From contig JALRMH010000030.1 in the NCBI GenBank assembly GCA_026119935.1, forward strand, positions 372,001-436,000: a stretch of DNA of 64,000 bases, read 5' to 3'. A program made the translations under genes and the position numbers. Shown here in pieces: positions 19,608-29,875 of this stretch (position 1 is its first letter; the number at the start of each line of letters is the position of its first letter). The DNA is from Endothia cerciana. Its lineage: Eukaryota; Ascomycota; Sordariomycetes; Diaporthales; Cryphonectriaceae. The notes beneath the pieces were generated by a model that did not search any database, was not told where the DNA came from, and worked only from the letters and a program-made list of their open reading frames with translations.

Positions 19608-21905
19608 CTACTCTGCATGCCCCCAGCTCCACTCTGGCGCGTCTTCCCGCGGCCCTTTCGGTGGTATATATTCGTGCGCGGACATACCAGGCTGTTCCTC
19701 GCCTAGGACTCCGATGGGCTCCGCGCTCTCAACTTCCCGGCCCTCCTTATCTTTCCCCACGATCCGCTTCAACGCCTGCCGGCTAAACACGTCTTTCAGC
19801 TTCTTGGTACGTGGGTTTGTTAGGTCAAGATCTGCAAAGGACGTGAATGTTCTCGGGGAGGGCTCAGGAGGGTTGTTTTCGGCATCTGGCTCGATCACGG
19901 ACTGCTTCGTGATCGATAGAGGGACGAGTCTCTTCTGAAGCTCCCCTGATGGCTTCGCTACAAGAGCTTGGTCTTGTTGATATGGGGCGTCAGAGCTCGG
20001 AAAGGTTTGGGTTACTGCAATGGGGTACGGTTCTTCGTGCCTTTGGTAGCTGGAACTGCGGGCATGCAGTGGAGGCGAGAGCTGCGGTGGCAGGCGAACC
20101 GCGATCGATGGTTCCGTGGGCATCTTCAGAAAGCCAGAAGGCCGTTGTGGCGTTCCGACGCCGACGAAAGGGCCCCGCGACATATGCACCGAGATGAAGG
20201 GCTCCGGTGGCGCTTGCGCCCCCTCTTGATCAGCCGACGGGACGTTCAGCGGCGGTGGTGGTGGATGATGCTCTGAAACGATGCACATCCTTGTTGCCGG
20301 CTCACCAGAAGCATGAGCATGGTTTGTGGGACCAAACACCCGGGGTGGTGACAGCGGCGGGCTTGCAGCCGAGAAGGTGGTCCGCTGCGGTAGACAAAGT
20401 GGTCGCACATGATCCTGTGGATTAGGCATCCTAGGGGCCTCTTCCTCCCATGGCCTAACGATGAGCGACTGGGAATGTGGTCTGCCTCCAACAATGATCT
20501 TCGGTGACCTCGGGGGCTGGAATGCTTTGTACTCCTCTGCTGTGGTAGCAACCTGATCGGCCGGAGTTGGTGTGGGCTTCGGCCCTGCTCCCGAACATAT
20601 TGGCTCTTTGCTGAAGATAGGTGGTTGACTCGACCGCCGAGGACCGGGTCTCAGCACCGATGGGACGTGGCTGATTTGTGCTGCAGGGGCAGGACTCGAC
20701 TGTCGTGCCCCGGAGCCTGAAATCGGAGGACCCGGTCCGGGGTTTGTACGAGTGTCCGAGGTGGCTGTGGGATGCTGCTGTGTATCTGGAGAGTGGTACA
20801 GCTTGATTTGATGTAGTTTCTGCTCGGGTGGATGCTTTGGTGGAACCACGGGGCCTTGGGCTTGTCGTGATGGGAGATCTGAGCGGCAGTCCACCTTTGA
20901 TGGTTGCTCAGCCGGATTGTCTGACATCTCTCCTGCAAACTGCCTGCACACCTCTTTCTGCCGGACGTCGAGAGGCGCGGTCCCCATCTCAGCCTGAAAT
21001 GTCGGGGCACGGATCCCGTCAGGCCTCTGTCGAGCCCGCTGATCTGCTGGCGCTTCCTTCTCTTTACGGTTGCCCGGGGTCCTTTCAGCAGCGGGCAGCT
21101 CAACAGGATATTGATTCAGCAAATTAGGCACTGGCACAGGCTCCAGCCACGTCGCCGCGGTGTCTGGCAACTCCACCGGCGGCGGGTTGATCTCGTCCGC
21201 GCAGCGCGCCGTCGACTCACTAAAGAGCCCCGGGATTTGTCCAACGGGGGATGGCACGACTTCTCTGCCGTCGAGCATTGGGATGTCCGGTATCGAAGAT
21301 TGTGGTACAGGGCCCTGGCCGCTCGCCGCACCGATGGTCCTGGTCGGCTCTGTCTCGGGAGGGTGCTTGGGGCGTCTCGCTCTTGAGACCGGAGGTGTCC
21401 CATCGGCCGTGGACGCATCGTTGCAGGACGTCAGATTTCCAGTCGACAGCTCGCTGACAGAGGCCGGCGGCGAGGTGACCGCCCCAGCACTTGTAGGGGG
21501 CGTGACGATGTTCGATGGTACCCCTGATGTATCTCCTGCCTCATGCACCGGGCTGGCGACATCCCAAGCACCAGGCCCAAAATAACCAAAATTCCCAAGG
21601 TTGATCGTCCCACCACACTCGTAGTCATTCTCTCCGGCTCTCTTTGCTGTAGTCTTCCTCGCAGCGCCCGTATCTCTTGTCCCGCTCCTCTTCACCTGCC
21701 TCTCGCTCTCGAGTCTCTCCTCCGGCAACAGCTCCGCGGCCGGTATCACGACATGGTCCAGACCGGTGCCGCTGAAGCTCGCAAAGTCAGGCCACTCGTC
21801 GCCTTCCTTTGGGAAGGTGTATTGGGTGTGGTTGGTCGCTTCGTATATCCAAAACCAGCGCTTGCCGTCATAGTCGGATACCCAGCCCGGCGGGAGGGTG
21901 GCCAT
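19608..21905 (-). CDS. WW-domain protein with long proline-rich region
   Basis: A single exon encodes 765 residues. The first ATG, at 21905, places a WW-type domain at residues 4-32 (LPPGWVSDYDGKRWFWIY onward, ending QYTFP). WW domains bind proline-rich peptides. Here the second signature tryptophan is replaced by Phe (residue 31), so binding may be altered. Residues from about 60 to 680 are low-complexity, rich in Pro, Ser, Thr and Gln, and probably disordered. A short conserved-looking C-terminal block follows (SFADLDLTNPRTKKLKDVF and neighbours). I do not recognise a named orthologue, and the function is unknown. The stop lies about 200 bp from the TRM61 stop, so the genes converge. Confidence 0.75.
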   Translation of the reverse strand: MATLPPGWVSDYDGKRWFWIYEATNHTQYTFPKEGDEWPDFASFSGTGLDHVVIPAAELLPEERLESERQVKRSGTRDTGAARKTTAKRAGENDYECGGTINLGNFGYFGPGAWDVASPVHEAGDTSGVPSNIVTPPTSAGAVTSPPASVSELSTGNLTSCNDASTADGTPPVSRARRPKHPPETEPTRTIGAASGQGPVPQSSIPDIPMLDGREVVPSPVGQIPGLFSESTARCADEINPPPVELPDTAATWLEPVPVPNLLNQYPVELPAAERTPGNRKEKEAPADQRARQRPDGIRAPTFQAEMGTAPLDVRQKEVCRQFAGEMSDNPAEQPSKVDCRSDLPSRQAQGPVVPPKHPPEQKLHQIKLYHSPDTQQHPTATSDTRTNPGPGPPISGSGARQSSPAPAAQISHVPSVLRPGPRRSSQPPIFSKEPICSGAGPKPTPTPADQVATTAEEYKAFQPPRSPKIIVGGRPHSQSLIVRPWEEEAPRMPNPQDHVRPLCLPQRTTFSAASPPLSPPRVFGPTNHAHASGEPATRMCIVSEHHPPPPPLNVPSADQEGAQAPPEPFISVHMSRGPFVGVGTPQRPSGFLKMPTEPSIAVRLPPQLSPPLHARSSSYQRHEEPYPIAVTQTFPSSDAPYQQDQALVAKPSGELQKRLVPLSITKQSVIEPDAENNPPEPSPRTFTSFADLDLTNPRTKKLKDVFSRQALKRIVGKDKEGREVESAEPIGVLGEEQPGMSAHEYIPPKGPREDAPEWSWGHAE

Positions 21906-22587
21906 ATCTTCGGCCTGAAGCCGGAGATACAAGAACCGTCGGGTTACTCTTCGATAGGGGTGCCGCAGGGTTGAGAGGCATGCCCTTTATCCGTTTTGCG
22001 TGGCTTAGAGTTGAGCACAGATATTGGGGATGCTGTTCAGGCGCTCAAGAGGTTCCGCACCGTCAGGGTCCGCCGTCAACAGAGCATGACCGCTCTATCT
22101 TCCGGATTGGAGATAATACACAGGGAAAAGATCCTCGGCGATCACTCTCGTGAGACTAAAGCTGAAGGGCGGGTCTGAAGGACACGAAGCTGCCTATCGT
22201 GTGCGGCTGAGGCTCACATTCAGCCCCTCTCATTCGCAGGCAGGACGCCACGTCTGGATGGCGCCCTTTCCAGAAAGAATAAAGCCATGTCGTCGGAAGG
22301 TCGGAATCGGTTCCGTGGTCCAGGGTCTCCGTGAGCCCTCATTCCGCAGATGGACATCGCGCGATCCTGGATTGATGTGACAATAGTTGTTGATCAACGC
22401 AGACCGTTCAACTGTGGGCTATGTCCTCTTCCAAAGACTGACTCACTGCTTCGGTTCCGGCCTCTTGTGATGTCCTCGTGCCCTTCAAGCCGGGATTACG
22501 GCTACATTGATTCTTGGCAAGTTATGGAGCATAGATATCGCGACGGTCCCTCAACACCCCAGGTGTTTGGGAGGTGATGCCATATAA
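21906..22587. other. Promoter region of the WW-domain gene
   Basis: No gene supported. It lies between the WW gene start and the stop of the Rieske gene; both genes read to the left. Confidence 0.5.
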
Positions 22588-23223
22588 TCAAGACTCTCTC
22601 TTCCTCCTGACCCACACCTCCCTCTCTCCCATCTCATTCGCATTCCCGACATCATCAGCCCCGGGCCCCCGAGGCCTCAACTCGACGTCCCAGACGCCCA
22701 GGCGATAATCGCCCCTGTCCCCGATGCCCGTCGAGAGCTCGAAAGCATAACCATGGCCCCTACACCTGATGCCGGTCCCCACGACCCTGCCCGCGTCCTC
22801 GATGTCGAAGGGACGCCCCCACGAGAGGCTGTATGCCCTGTGGGGGCACGCGTGGTCGACGGCATGGAAGCGGCCCTTGTACTGGAAGACGAGGACCTGC
22901 TCCTTCATGGCCCAGGCATCCTCGCCCACGGCCGAGTCCATGTCGACCTCCACCGGCGAGACTGGACCCCCCGGAGGGGACCGCTTGGGGTGGAAGACCT
23001 TGCAGCCCGGGGCCCTGGTGGTCGTGGGCCCGGAGGCGGGAGGAACACCCTGACACGGCTGGGGCCAGGAGAGTTTGAAGTAGGGCTCGCTCGAGTCTGT
23101 GATGTTCGGGAACGAGGAGGCCAGCCCCACGAAGAGCCACTCGTCGCCTGGGCGGACTCGGGGAGGTGAGGCGGGCGCGGCCATTCTCGAGTCAAGGGTG
23201 GTGGCAGCGCGGGGCGCAAGCAT
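22588..23223 (-). CDS. Rieske [2Fe-2S] domain protein
   Basis: A single exon encodes 211 residues. The two Rieske cluster motifs are present: Cys126-x-His128 in ACPHRAYSL and Cys154-x-x-His157 in CRGHGYAF, so all four ligands to the 2Fe-2S cluster are retained. No catalytic oxygenase domain follows. The protein is therefore probably a stand-alone Rieske ferredoxin-like electron carrier rather than a ring-hydroxylating oxygenase. There is no obvious signal peptide or transmembrane helix. Two ATGs are possible, at 23223 and 23184 (MAAPASPP); the longer is listed. Its leader carries a CT tract, the complement of the (GA)n run at 23272-23304. It is divergent from the DUF1279 gene at 23888. Confidence 0.8.
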   Translation of the reverse strand: MLAPRAATTLDSRMAAPASPPRVRPGDEWLFVGLASSFPNITDSSEPYFKLSWPQPCQGVPPASGPTTTRAPGCKVFHPKRSPPGGPVSPVEVDMDSAVGEDAWAMKEQVLVFQYKGRFHAVDHACPHRAYSLSWGRPFDIEDAGRVVGTGIRCRGHGYAFELSTGIGDRGDYRLGVWDVELRPRGPGADDVGNANEMGEREVWVRRKRES

Positions 23224-23269
23224 TATATCGCAACACCATTACGGATGAAGAGGCGAGCGGAGACGGGGG

Positions 23270-23306
<37 letters not shown>

Positions 23307-23887
23307 TCTCAGGGACCGAGCAGGACTCGTGAGCAAGATATTATACTTCTATCTCTAAACCTTCCGATGTACCAATCTTGAACCGCCCACGGAACTTGAA
23401 GGCTCCATCTTGTAAGTCGCGTCGCGGGACGAGAACGGTTGAGGTAATCTTCGCCGACATTTACCTCGTTTTGGTTTGAGCGCAGCGACATGGTGGTATT
23501 CGTGAGACGTTTTCCCGTCCCCCACTGAACAAAAGTCCAACTCTATGAGTCTGTATCTACTCGTTCTCAACGGAGTTGGACCTTCAGTGCTGTCGTTGCT
23601 CGGTCTCGCAGTTGCGCCTGTGAGGTCTTGTCCCCAGGCGACCTGGACCCCACGCAGCGCGTGCGATAATAGACCCCTGAAGCCACCAACAAGACGCCAC
23701 TAACTGTATCCCCATTAAAAGCTTCCGGAGCTTCCACCTTCCACCGCAGAGCTCCGACACCGAACAATCGCCACCCGACGGCGAGGCAAAGGGAAGTTCG
23801 CCACCCCATCTCAATGTCCTAGGAACGATTGGGGGTTTCACACGGATCAAAGGGGGCAAGGGGTTGTCCAAGATCAAACATCTCAGG
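23224..23887. promoter_or_regulatory. Divergent promoter between Rieske and DUF1279 genes
   Basis: A 664-bp region between two ATGs pointing apart. It includes the (GA)n tract near the Rieske side and should contain both promoters. No defined binding site was identified. Confidence 0.45.
23272..23304. repeat. (GA)n microsatellite
   Basis: About 16 GA dinucleotides preceded by a G run, 49-81 bp upstream of the Rieske ATG. The Rieske coding strand reads this as a CT tract. Confidence 0.95.
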
Positions 23888-24013
23888 ATGTTGTTGAAGC
23901 CACGCCTCCCGCCATTTCTGCGGCCGCGCGCACACACTCTTTTCCAGGGCACACGGGTGCGCGCCGGCAACGTGCTCTCGAAAAGGTGCCATAGCAACAG
24001 TCCCGGCAAGACA

Positions 24014-24059
<46 letters not shown>

Positions 24060-24574
24060 AGGCAGCAGCCCCATCCTCGCCCCAGTCCCGTGCCGACCGC
24101 GTCCTCGCCCGCCTCCCGAGATCGATGCAGAAGTACACGGCGCGTCTGCGCGACGCCCCGGTATCGCACGTCGTCGCCTTCCTGGTCCTGCACGAGCTGA
24201 CAGCCATCGTCCCGCTCCTCGCCCTCTTCGGCCTGTTCCACTACACCAACTACGTACCCTTGGGCTACATGATGGAGCACTACGGGTCCTACGTGCGAGA
24301 CGGTATCGGGAGATTTGAACGGTACTTCCGCAGGAAAGGCTGGTTTGGCTTTGAGCGGGAGGAACCTCAGGGCGAGAGAGGGGATTCGGACGAGGAGGCT
24401 GTCATAGACCGGTGGAAGAGCTCGGATGGCAAATACAAGATAGTCGTCGAGGTTGCCCTGGCGTATGCAATCACAAAGGCCCTGCTCCCGGTGCGGATAC
24501 TAGGCAGCCTCTGGGCTACCCCATGGTTTGCTGGGTTATTTGCCAGAATACGGGGCGTTGCGACCAAGAAATAG
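23888..24574 (+). CDS. DUF1279 (FAM210/NAT2-like) mitochondrial protein
   Basis: A single exon encodes 228 residues. The N-terminus is rich in Arg with almost no acidic residues (MLLKPRLPPFLRPRAHTLF), as expected for a mitochondrial presequence. A run of 16 Thr follows, encoded by one ACA and fifteen ACG codons. The DUF1279 domain spans roughly residues 90-225: a hydrophobic helix (VAFLVLHELTAIVPLLALF), a charged loop, and a second hydrophobic segment (VVEVALAYAITKALLPVRI). This is the layout of FAM210 proteins and yeast Nat2, small mitochondrial inner-membrane proteins whose molecular role is not settled. The ATG at 23888 is chosen because upstream sequence in this frame opens only with TTG. 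The stop converges on the NDK gene 205 bp away. Confidence 0.8.
24011..24058. repeat. Trinucleotide repeat encoding poly-Thr
   Basis: One ACA and fifteen ACG codons within the DUF1279 gene. The tract is near-pure and therefore length-unstable. It lies between the presequence and the conserved domain, where length change would be tolerated. Confidence 0.95.
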
Positions 24575-24778
24575 CGAGCAAACAATGTCACACGGGCACT
24601 GTCTCTTATTGACCAACCCTTGGCTTCGACGCTTCTTGTTTTCCCGTTCCAGCTCTATCTCGCTCTATGTAGGACGATCGTGTCGGAACACGCCTTGTAT
24701 ACTAGGTACTAAGACCTGGCACATGCAAGAGGGGTGCGGCCTGTGGTATTCAGTATTGACAACCACAGATCAGACAAT

Positions 24779-25758
24779 TTATGCCTTCTCGTAGACCCAG
24801 TCAAACTGGGCGGCCTTGTAGCTGACGAGCTCGCCATCCTTGAACCAGAGGGCAATCTCCTTCTTGGCGTTCTCGACGCTGTCGGAGCCGTGGCAGACGT
24901 TGCGGCCGACGTCGATGGAGAAGTCACCACGGATGGTGCCGGGGGCGGAGGCCAGGGGGTTGGTGGCGCCGAGGAGGACTGTGAGCGACAGACTGTCAGA
25001 AGACAAATTCCCCAGGTATGAATGAGAGAGCATGGCAAAAGATCGTGCTAGGTTCACGGTAATTGCTCTCGTAGGTGGGTTGTTGTACGTACCACGGCCA
25101 GTCTTGACGGCGTCACGGCCCTCCCAGACCATGGCGCAGATGGGTCCGCTCATCATGTCTGTTCAACATCGTCAGCCATATTCGGAGTCTCATCAAGGGG
25201 CGCAATTGGCAATATGGACATACAGGACAGCAGACCGGGGAAGAAGGGCTTCTCCTTGAGGTCGGCGTCTGAGAGGCGGTCAGCGAAATCTTTGGTGGGG
25301 CAGCGATGGCGGGGTAGCTTCGCAAGGGGCTCTGGCGGGATCACGGACAGTGAGTCTCGAGGTGCTCCTTGGGGGGGGTGACGAGCTTGATGCCAACAAG
25401 CTTGAATCTGCAAACGGATGCTGTCAGTAAGGCTTGCCTTTCCAATCTCACCGGAGCCCAATGGGTGCTATAGGGGGAATACTCACCCACGCTGCTCGAA
25501 ACGCTGGATGATGGGTCCAACGAGGCCACGCTGGACGGTGGTGTTAGTCTCGATGAGAGGCTCTCAACGGCCAGTTGGGTGCTCGGTTTTCGTACCTGGA
25601 CACCATCAGGCTTGATGGCAATGAAGCTATAGGGACATGTCAGCCAATTGTGTTCACCAAGGTGCCATAGAGCACGATAAAGGCTCAGGATGGAGGGGGA
25701 GGTCATCGTCGCTGGAGGACTCGGTGGCAGAGACTCACGTTTGCTCGCTGGCAGACAT
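24779..25758 (-). CDS. NDK1: Nucleoside diphosphate kinase
   Basis: Seven exons (25758-25739, 25626-25596, 25530-25487, 25407-25349, 25268-25224, 25158-25093, 24978-24779) total 465 nt and encode 154 residues, the usual length. The enzyme transfers the gamma phosphate between nucleoside triphosphates and diphosphates through a phosphohistidine. Visible landmarks are TFIAIKPDGVQ, RGLVGPIIQRFEQRGFKLVG, YADLKEKPFFPGLL, MSGPICAMVWEG and NVCHGSDS with the active His at residue 118, ending in DWVYEKA. Six introns in under 1 kb is intron-dense for this window. All phases close correctly. The donor after exon 4 reads gtccgt, which is weaker than the others. The frame stays open upstream of the listed ATG, allowing a longer isoform with a hydrophobic segment (see findings). 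Confidence 0.95.
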
Positions 25759-26866
25759 TGTGGACTGTTCAAGTGGCTCCTTGGTGGGAACAGAAGAGAG
25801 GCTGTCGGTGACGGTAGTGGTGATGGTCTCGAAGACGACTGAAGTGGACGGCTTGGTGGTTGAGAGGTCAAGGATGGGAGGTGTGCCGGAGGCGTAAAAG
25901 AAATTTCGAAAAAGGACAGCCACGGCGACGGCCAGCAGCACAGCGAGCAGTTTGGGTGGGGTCAACAGCTTGGGCCTGGACATGTTGCCGCTGCCACGGG
26001 CGCCAGCAGCCGCTGTCCCCGGCCTGGTCGTGGACCCTGCAGGCCTTTGCTGGCCCTGCATCTCGCCTTGCAGGCCTGTACCACTGCTGGTTCGAACGTG
26101 GGCCTGGACTCCATGCCGCCACTCCTCCACGTAGTCTTGACTCCCCATGACCTCGCTGTTGGCCAAGCTGCCCGCCGGTGCCCAGCTGTCCTGTTGTCGG
26201 GATACCAAACCTGGGTTATAACCTGGAGTCGTTGCCCTCGGCTCGAATTCTGGTACGCAGACGAGGCGATAGGGAAATCCAGGACTGGGCTTTAGGTTCA
26301 CGCAGCGGGGACCTGAGACGATATGGATTACCTTAAGAGACGGGGTAGAGGACTCATACGCGGAGTGGGCAATCACATCATGTACGAGAAGTGGATTTAC
26401 AGTTCCTACATTTAAACCGCAACGTTGTCTCCTCGAGTCCCAAAAACTTGTTGGAAGATAACGAGGTACAATGGGAATTCTCTGGCTGCGACCGTTTCTG
26501 GGTGCGACGGTGGGTTTAGGGTCTTGAGCCTGGAGCAGAGCAGGGGTCTAGGCCCTTGCCTGCCCTGCGCTACGCAGTAGAAGGACAGCTTGAACGTCGA
26601 GCCTCGATAACGGCCAGCTTGAACCTCAACACTGACAACACCTATTTTCCTTGGCACCGGTGCTTGATGCTTGCCTGGAAGAGGATCCCCCCAGATCAAG
26701 ATCGACCTCCATACCTCCTGGGTCAAGCTGTCCACAAGGCGACTGACAGGAGACAATTCATGATTTGCAGCGTCGCATAGCCTAATTTTCCCTTATTTAC
26801 CCTGTCTCCCTCCGGCTTCTCTTTGGCGTCGCGACAAGCGCCGTTCGACGGCGTCACTTGCCCGTC
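25759..26866. promoter_or_regulatory. Divergent region between NDK1 and ROT2
   Basis: 1.1 kb between two divergent starts. The NDK frame remains open across its left part (25759-26376), with ATGs at 25983 and 26148. No other gene supported. Confidence 0.45.
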
Positions 26867-29800
26867 ATGCTCGCCCCGCGGTTGTCCCAGAGGTGGACAG
26901 CCTACTTCTTCTTTCTCTCCCTCCTCTGCTCCTTAATCACACCTGCCGGTAGGATATCATCCACTGCCCAAACCCGAGATGCTTGATGATACCCATCTAA
27001 CCCAACGCCTCCAGTCATGGTCAAGGAACATGATTTTAAGAAGTGCGACCAGTCTGGTTTCTGCAAACGAAACCGGGCCTATGCAGATAAGGCATTAGGG
27101 TCAGCATCTTGGGAGGCGCCTTACAAGATCCTCCCCGACTCGACATCCTTCAAAGATGGTCAGCTGCAGGCCGTCATCCTTAAGACGATCAACGAACAAG
27201 GCGACACTGTCCGGCTACCCGTCACCGTCTCCTTCCTGCAGTCCGGAGTTGCTCGGGTCACAGTCGACGAGGAGAGGAGGCAAAAGGGAGAGATCGAGCT
27301 TCGACACAACAGCCCAGCCCGCAAGGAACGATACAATGAGGCCGAGAAGTGGGCTATCATCGGCGGCACGGCGCTTGACAAGGAGGCCGAGGTCGTGTAT
27401 GAGGACAAGACCCAGACAACTGTCAAGTACGGACCTGGTGCAAGTTTTGAGGCAGCCATCAAGTTTGCTCCCTTCAGTGTCGACTTCAGGAGGGACGGCA
27501 GCTCCCAGGTCAAGCTCAACGGCCGGGGCCTGATGAACATGGAGCACTGGAGGCCCAAGGTCGACAAGCCCGAACCCGAGAAGAAGGAGGGCGAGACCGA
27601 TGCAGAGGGCGACAAGAAAGAGGAGGAGCCAAAGGGCGAGGACGAGAGCACTTGGTGGGAGGAGAAGTTCGGTGGGAATACCGACTCTAAGCCTCGTGGC
27701 CCCGAGAGTGTCGCTCTTGATATTTCCTTCGTCGGTTACGACCACGTCTTCGGCATTCCAGAGCATACCGGGCCCTTGTCATTGAGGGAGACCCGTGGTG
27801 GTGAGGGTAATTTCGAGGAGCCCTACAGGCTGTACAACGCCGATGTCTTCGAGTACATCTTGGACAGCCCTATGACCCTCTACGGAGCCATTCCGTTCAT
27901 GCAGGCCCACAGGAAGGACTCCTCGGTCGGCGTCTTCTGGCTCAACGGTGCGGAGACTTGGGTCGACATCACCAAGGACAAGGGAACCAAGAACCCGCTA
28001 GCCATCGGTTCTCCTTCCAAGACAACGACCAACACCCATTGGATCTCTGAAAGCGGTCTGATGGACGTCTTCGTCTTCCTCGGCCCTGCCCCTCAGGACC
28101 TCACCAAGAGCTATGGCGAGTTGACCGGTACCACCGCCATGCCTCAGGAATTCGCCATCGGGTATCACCAGTGCCGTTGGAACTACGTGTCCGACGATGA
28201 CGTTAAGGATGTCGACCGCAAGATGGACAAGTTCAAGATCCCATACGACGTCATCTGGCTTGACATCGAGTACACCGACGGCAAGAAGTACTTCACCTGG
28301 GATGGCAACATGTTCAAGGACCCCATCGGCATGGGCAAGCAGCTGGATGCTAGTGGGCGCAAGCTGGTCGCCATCATCGACCCACACATTAAGAATGAGA
28401 ACGACTACTCCGTCGTCTCCCAGCTCAAGTCCAAGGACCTGGCCGTCCATAACAAGGATGGCAATATCTACGAGGGCTGGTGCTGGCCAGGCTCTTCCCA
28501 CTGGGTCGACTGTTTCAATCCTGAAGTTGTCAAGTGGTGGAAGTCGCTCTTCCAATACAGTGCATTCAAGGGTACCATGGAGAACACCTGGGTGTGGAAT
28601 GACATGAACGAGCCCTCAGTGTTCAACGGGCCCGAGGTCACCATGCCCAAAGACAACATCCACTACGGAGGCTGGGAGCACCGTGATCTACACAACATCA
28701 ATGGCATGGCCTTCCACAACGCCACGTATGAGGCACTTCTCTCGCGCAAGAAGGGCGAGCTGCGTCGACCATTCGTGCTTACTCGATCCTTCTACGCCGG
28801 TTCTCAGCGCGTCGGTGCCATGTGGACTGGTGACAACCAGGCTTCTTGGGACCATCTCGGTGCTTCAATTCCCATGGTTTTGGCTCAAGGCATCTCTGGC
28901 TTCCCCTTTGCAGGCGCCGATGTTGGCGGCTTCTTCGGTAACCCGGATGCAGACCTTCAGGTCCGCTGGTACCAGGCTGGTGCCTTCTACCCATTCTTCC
29001 GTGGCCACGCCCACATTGATGCTCGTCGCCGTGAGCCTTACCTGATCGGCGAGCCCTATACCGCCATGGTCACCTCGGCCCTGCGCCTCCGGTACAGCCT
29101 GTTGCCATCATGGTACACGGCCTTCTATCAGGCCCACAAGGACGGCTCCCCCATTGTGCGTCCCATGTTCTACACCAACCCCTCGGATGAGGGTGGTCTG
29201 GCTGTTGACGACCAGATGTTCGTTGGCGACACCGGCCTGCTCGTCAAGCCTATTGTCGAGCAAGACAAGGAGTCCACGAATATCTATATTCCGGACGACG
29301 AAGTCTACTACGATTATTTCACTTATGAAATCGTACCCACTGCCAAGGGCAAGCAGGTCACAGTCTCCGCGCCTCTGGACAAAATTCCTTTGCTCATGCA
29401 AGGCGGCCACATCTTCCCGCGTCGCGACAGGCCTCGCAGGTCCACGGCACTCATGAAGTGGGACGACTACACCCTCGTGATCACCGTACCCAAATCTGGC
29501 AGCAAGGCTGAGGGCGAGCTGTACACTGACGACGGGGACTCATTCGACTTCGAGAAAGGCCAATACATCCATCGCAAGTTCGTGCTGGACGGAAACATTC
29601 TGACATCCACGGACGCGGAGGGCCGCGATATCAAGTCTATCAAACCGGGCGAGTGGCTCAAGAACATGAAAAACGTGACTGTGGACAAGATCATTATCGT
29701 AGGCGCCCCGGCGACCTGGGCTGCCAGGAAGGAGGTCATGGTCACAGGCGCAGACGGGAAGACATGGAGCGCACAAGTGGACTACACTGCAGCTGCAAGG

Positions 29801-29875
29801 GGCAAGGCTGCGTTCGCCGTGGTCAGGAGGGTCGGCGCGGCGATTGGGGAGGACTGGACTGTTTCGTTTGAATAG
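26867..29875 (+). CDS. ROT2: Glucosidase II alpha subunit (GH31), ER
   Basis: Two exons (26867-26948 and 27015-29875) joined across a 66-nt intron encode 980 residues. Exon 1 supplies a signal peptide (TAYFFFLSLLCSLITPA), and the mature protein opens with the family motif VMVKEHDFKKCDQSGFCKR. With its beta subunit, the enzyme trims the two inner alpha-1,3-linked glucoses from N-glycans in the ER lumen and so controls calnexin binding. The GH31 barrel is intact: the nucleophile Asp557 lies in VWNDMNEPSVFNG and the acid/base Asp634 in MWTGDNQASWDH. A charged Glu/Lys-rich insert near residues 210-245 precedes it, as in other fungal glucosidase II alpha chains. A C-terminal beta-sandwich follows the barrel. 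The protein ends without an HDEL-type signal, consistent with retention through the beta subunit. Confidence 0.95.
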
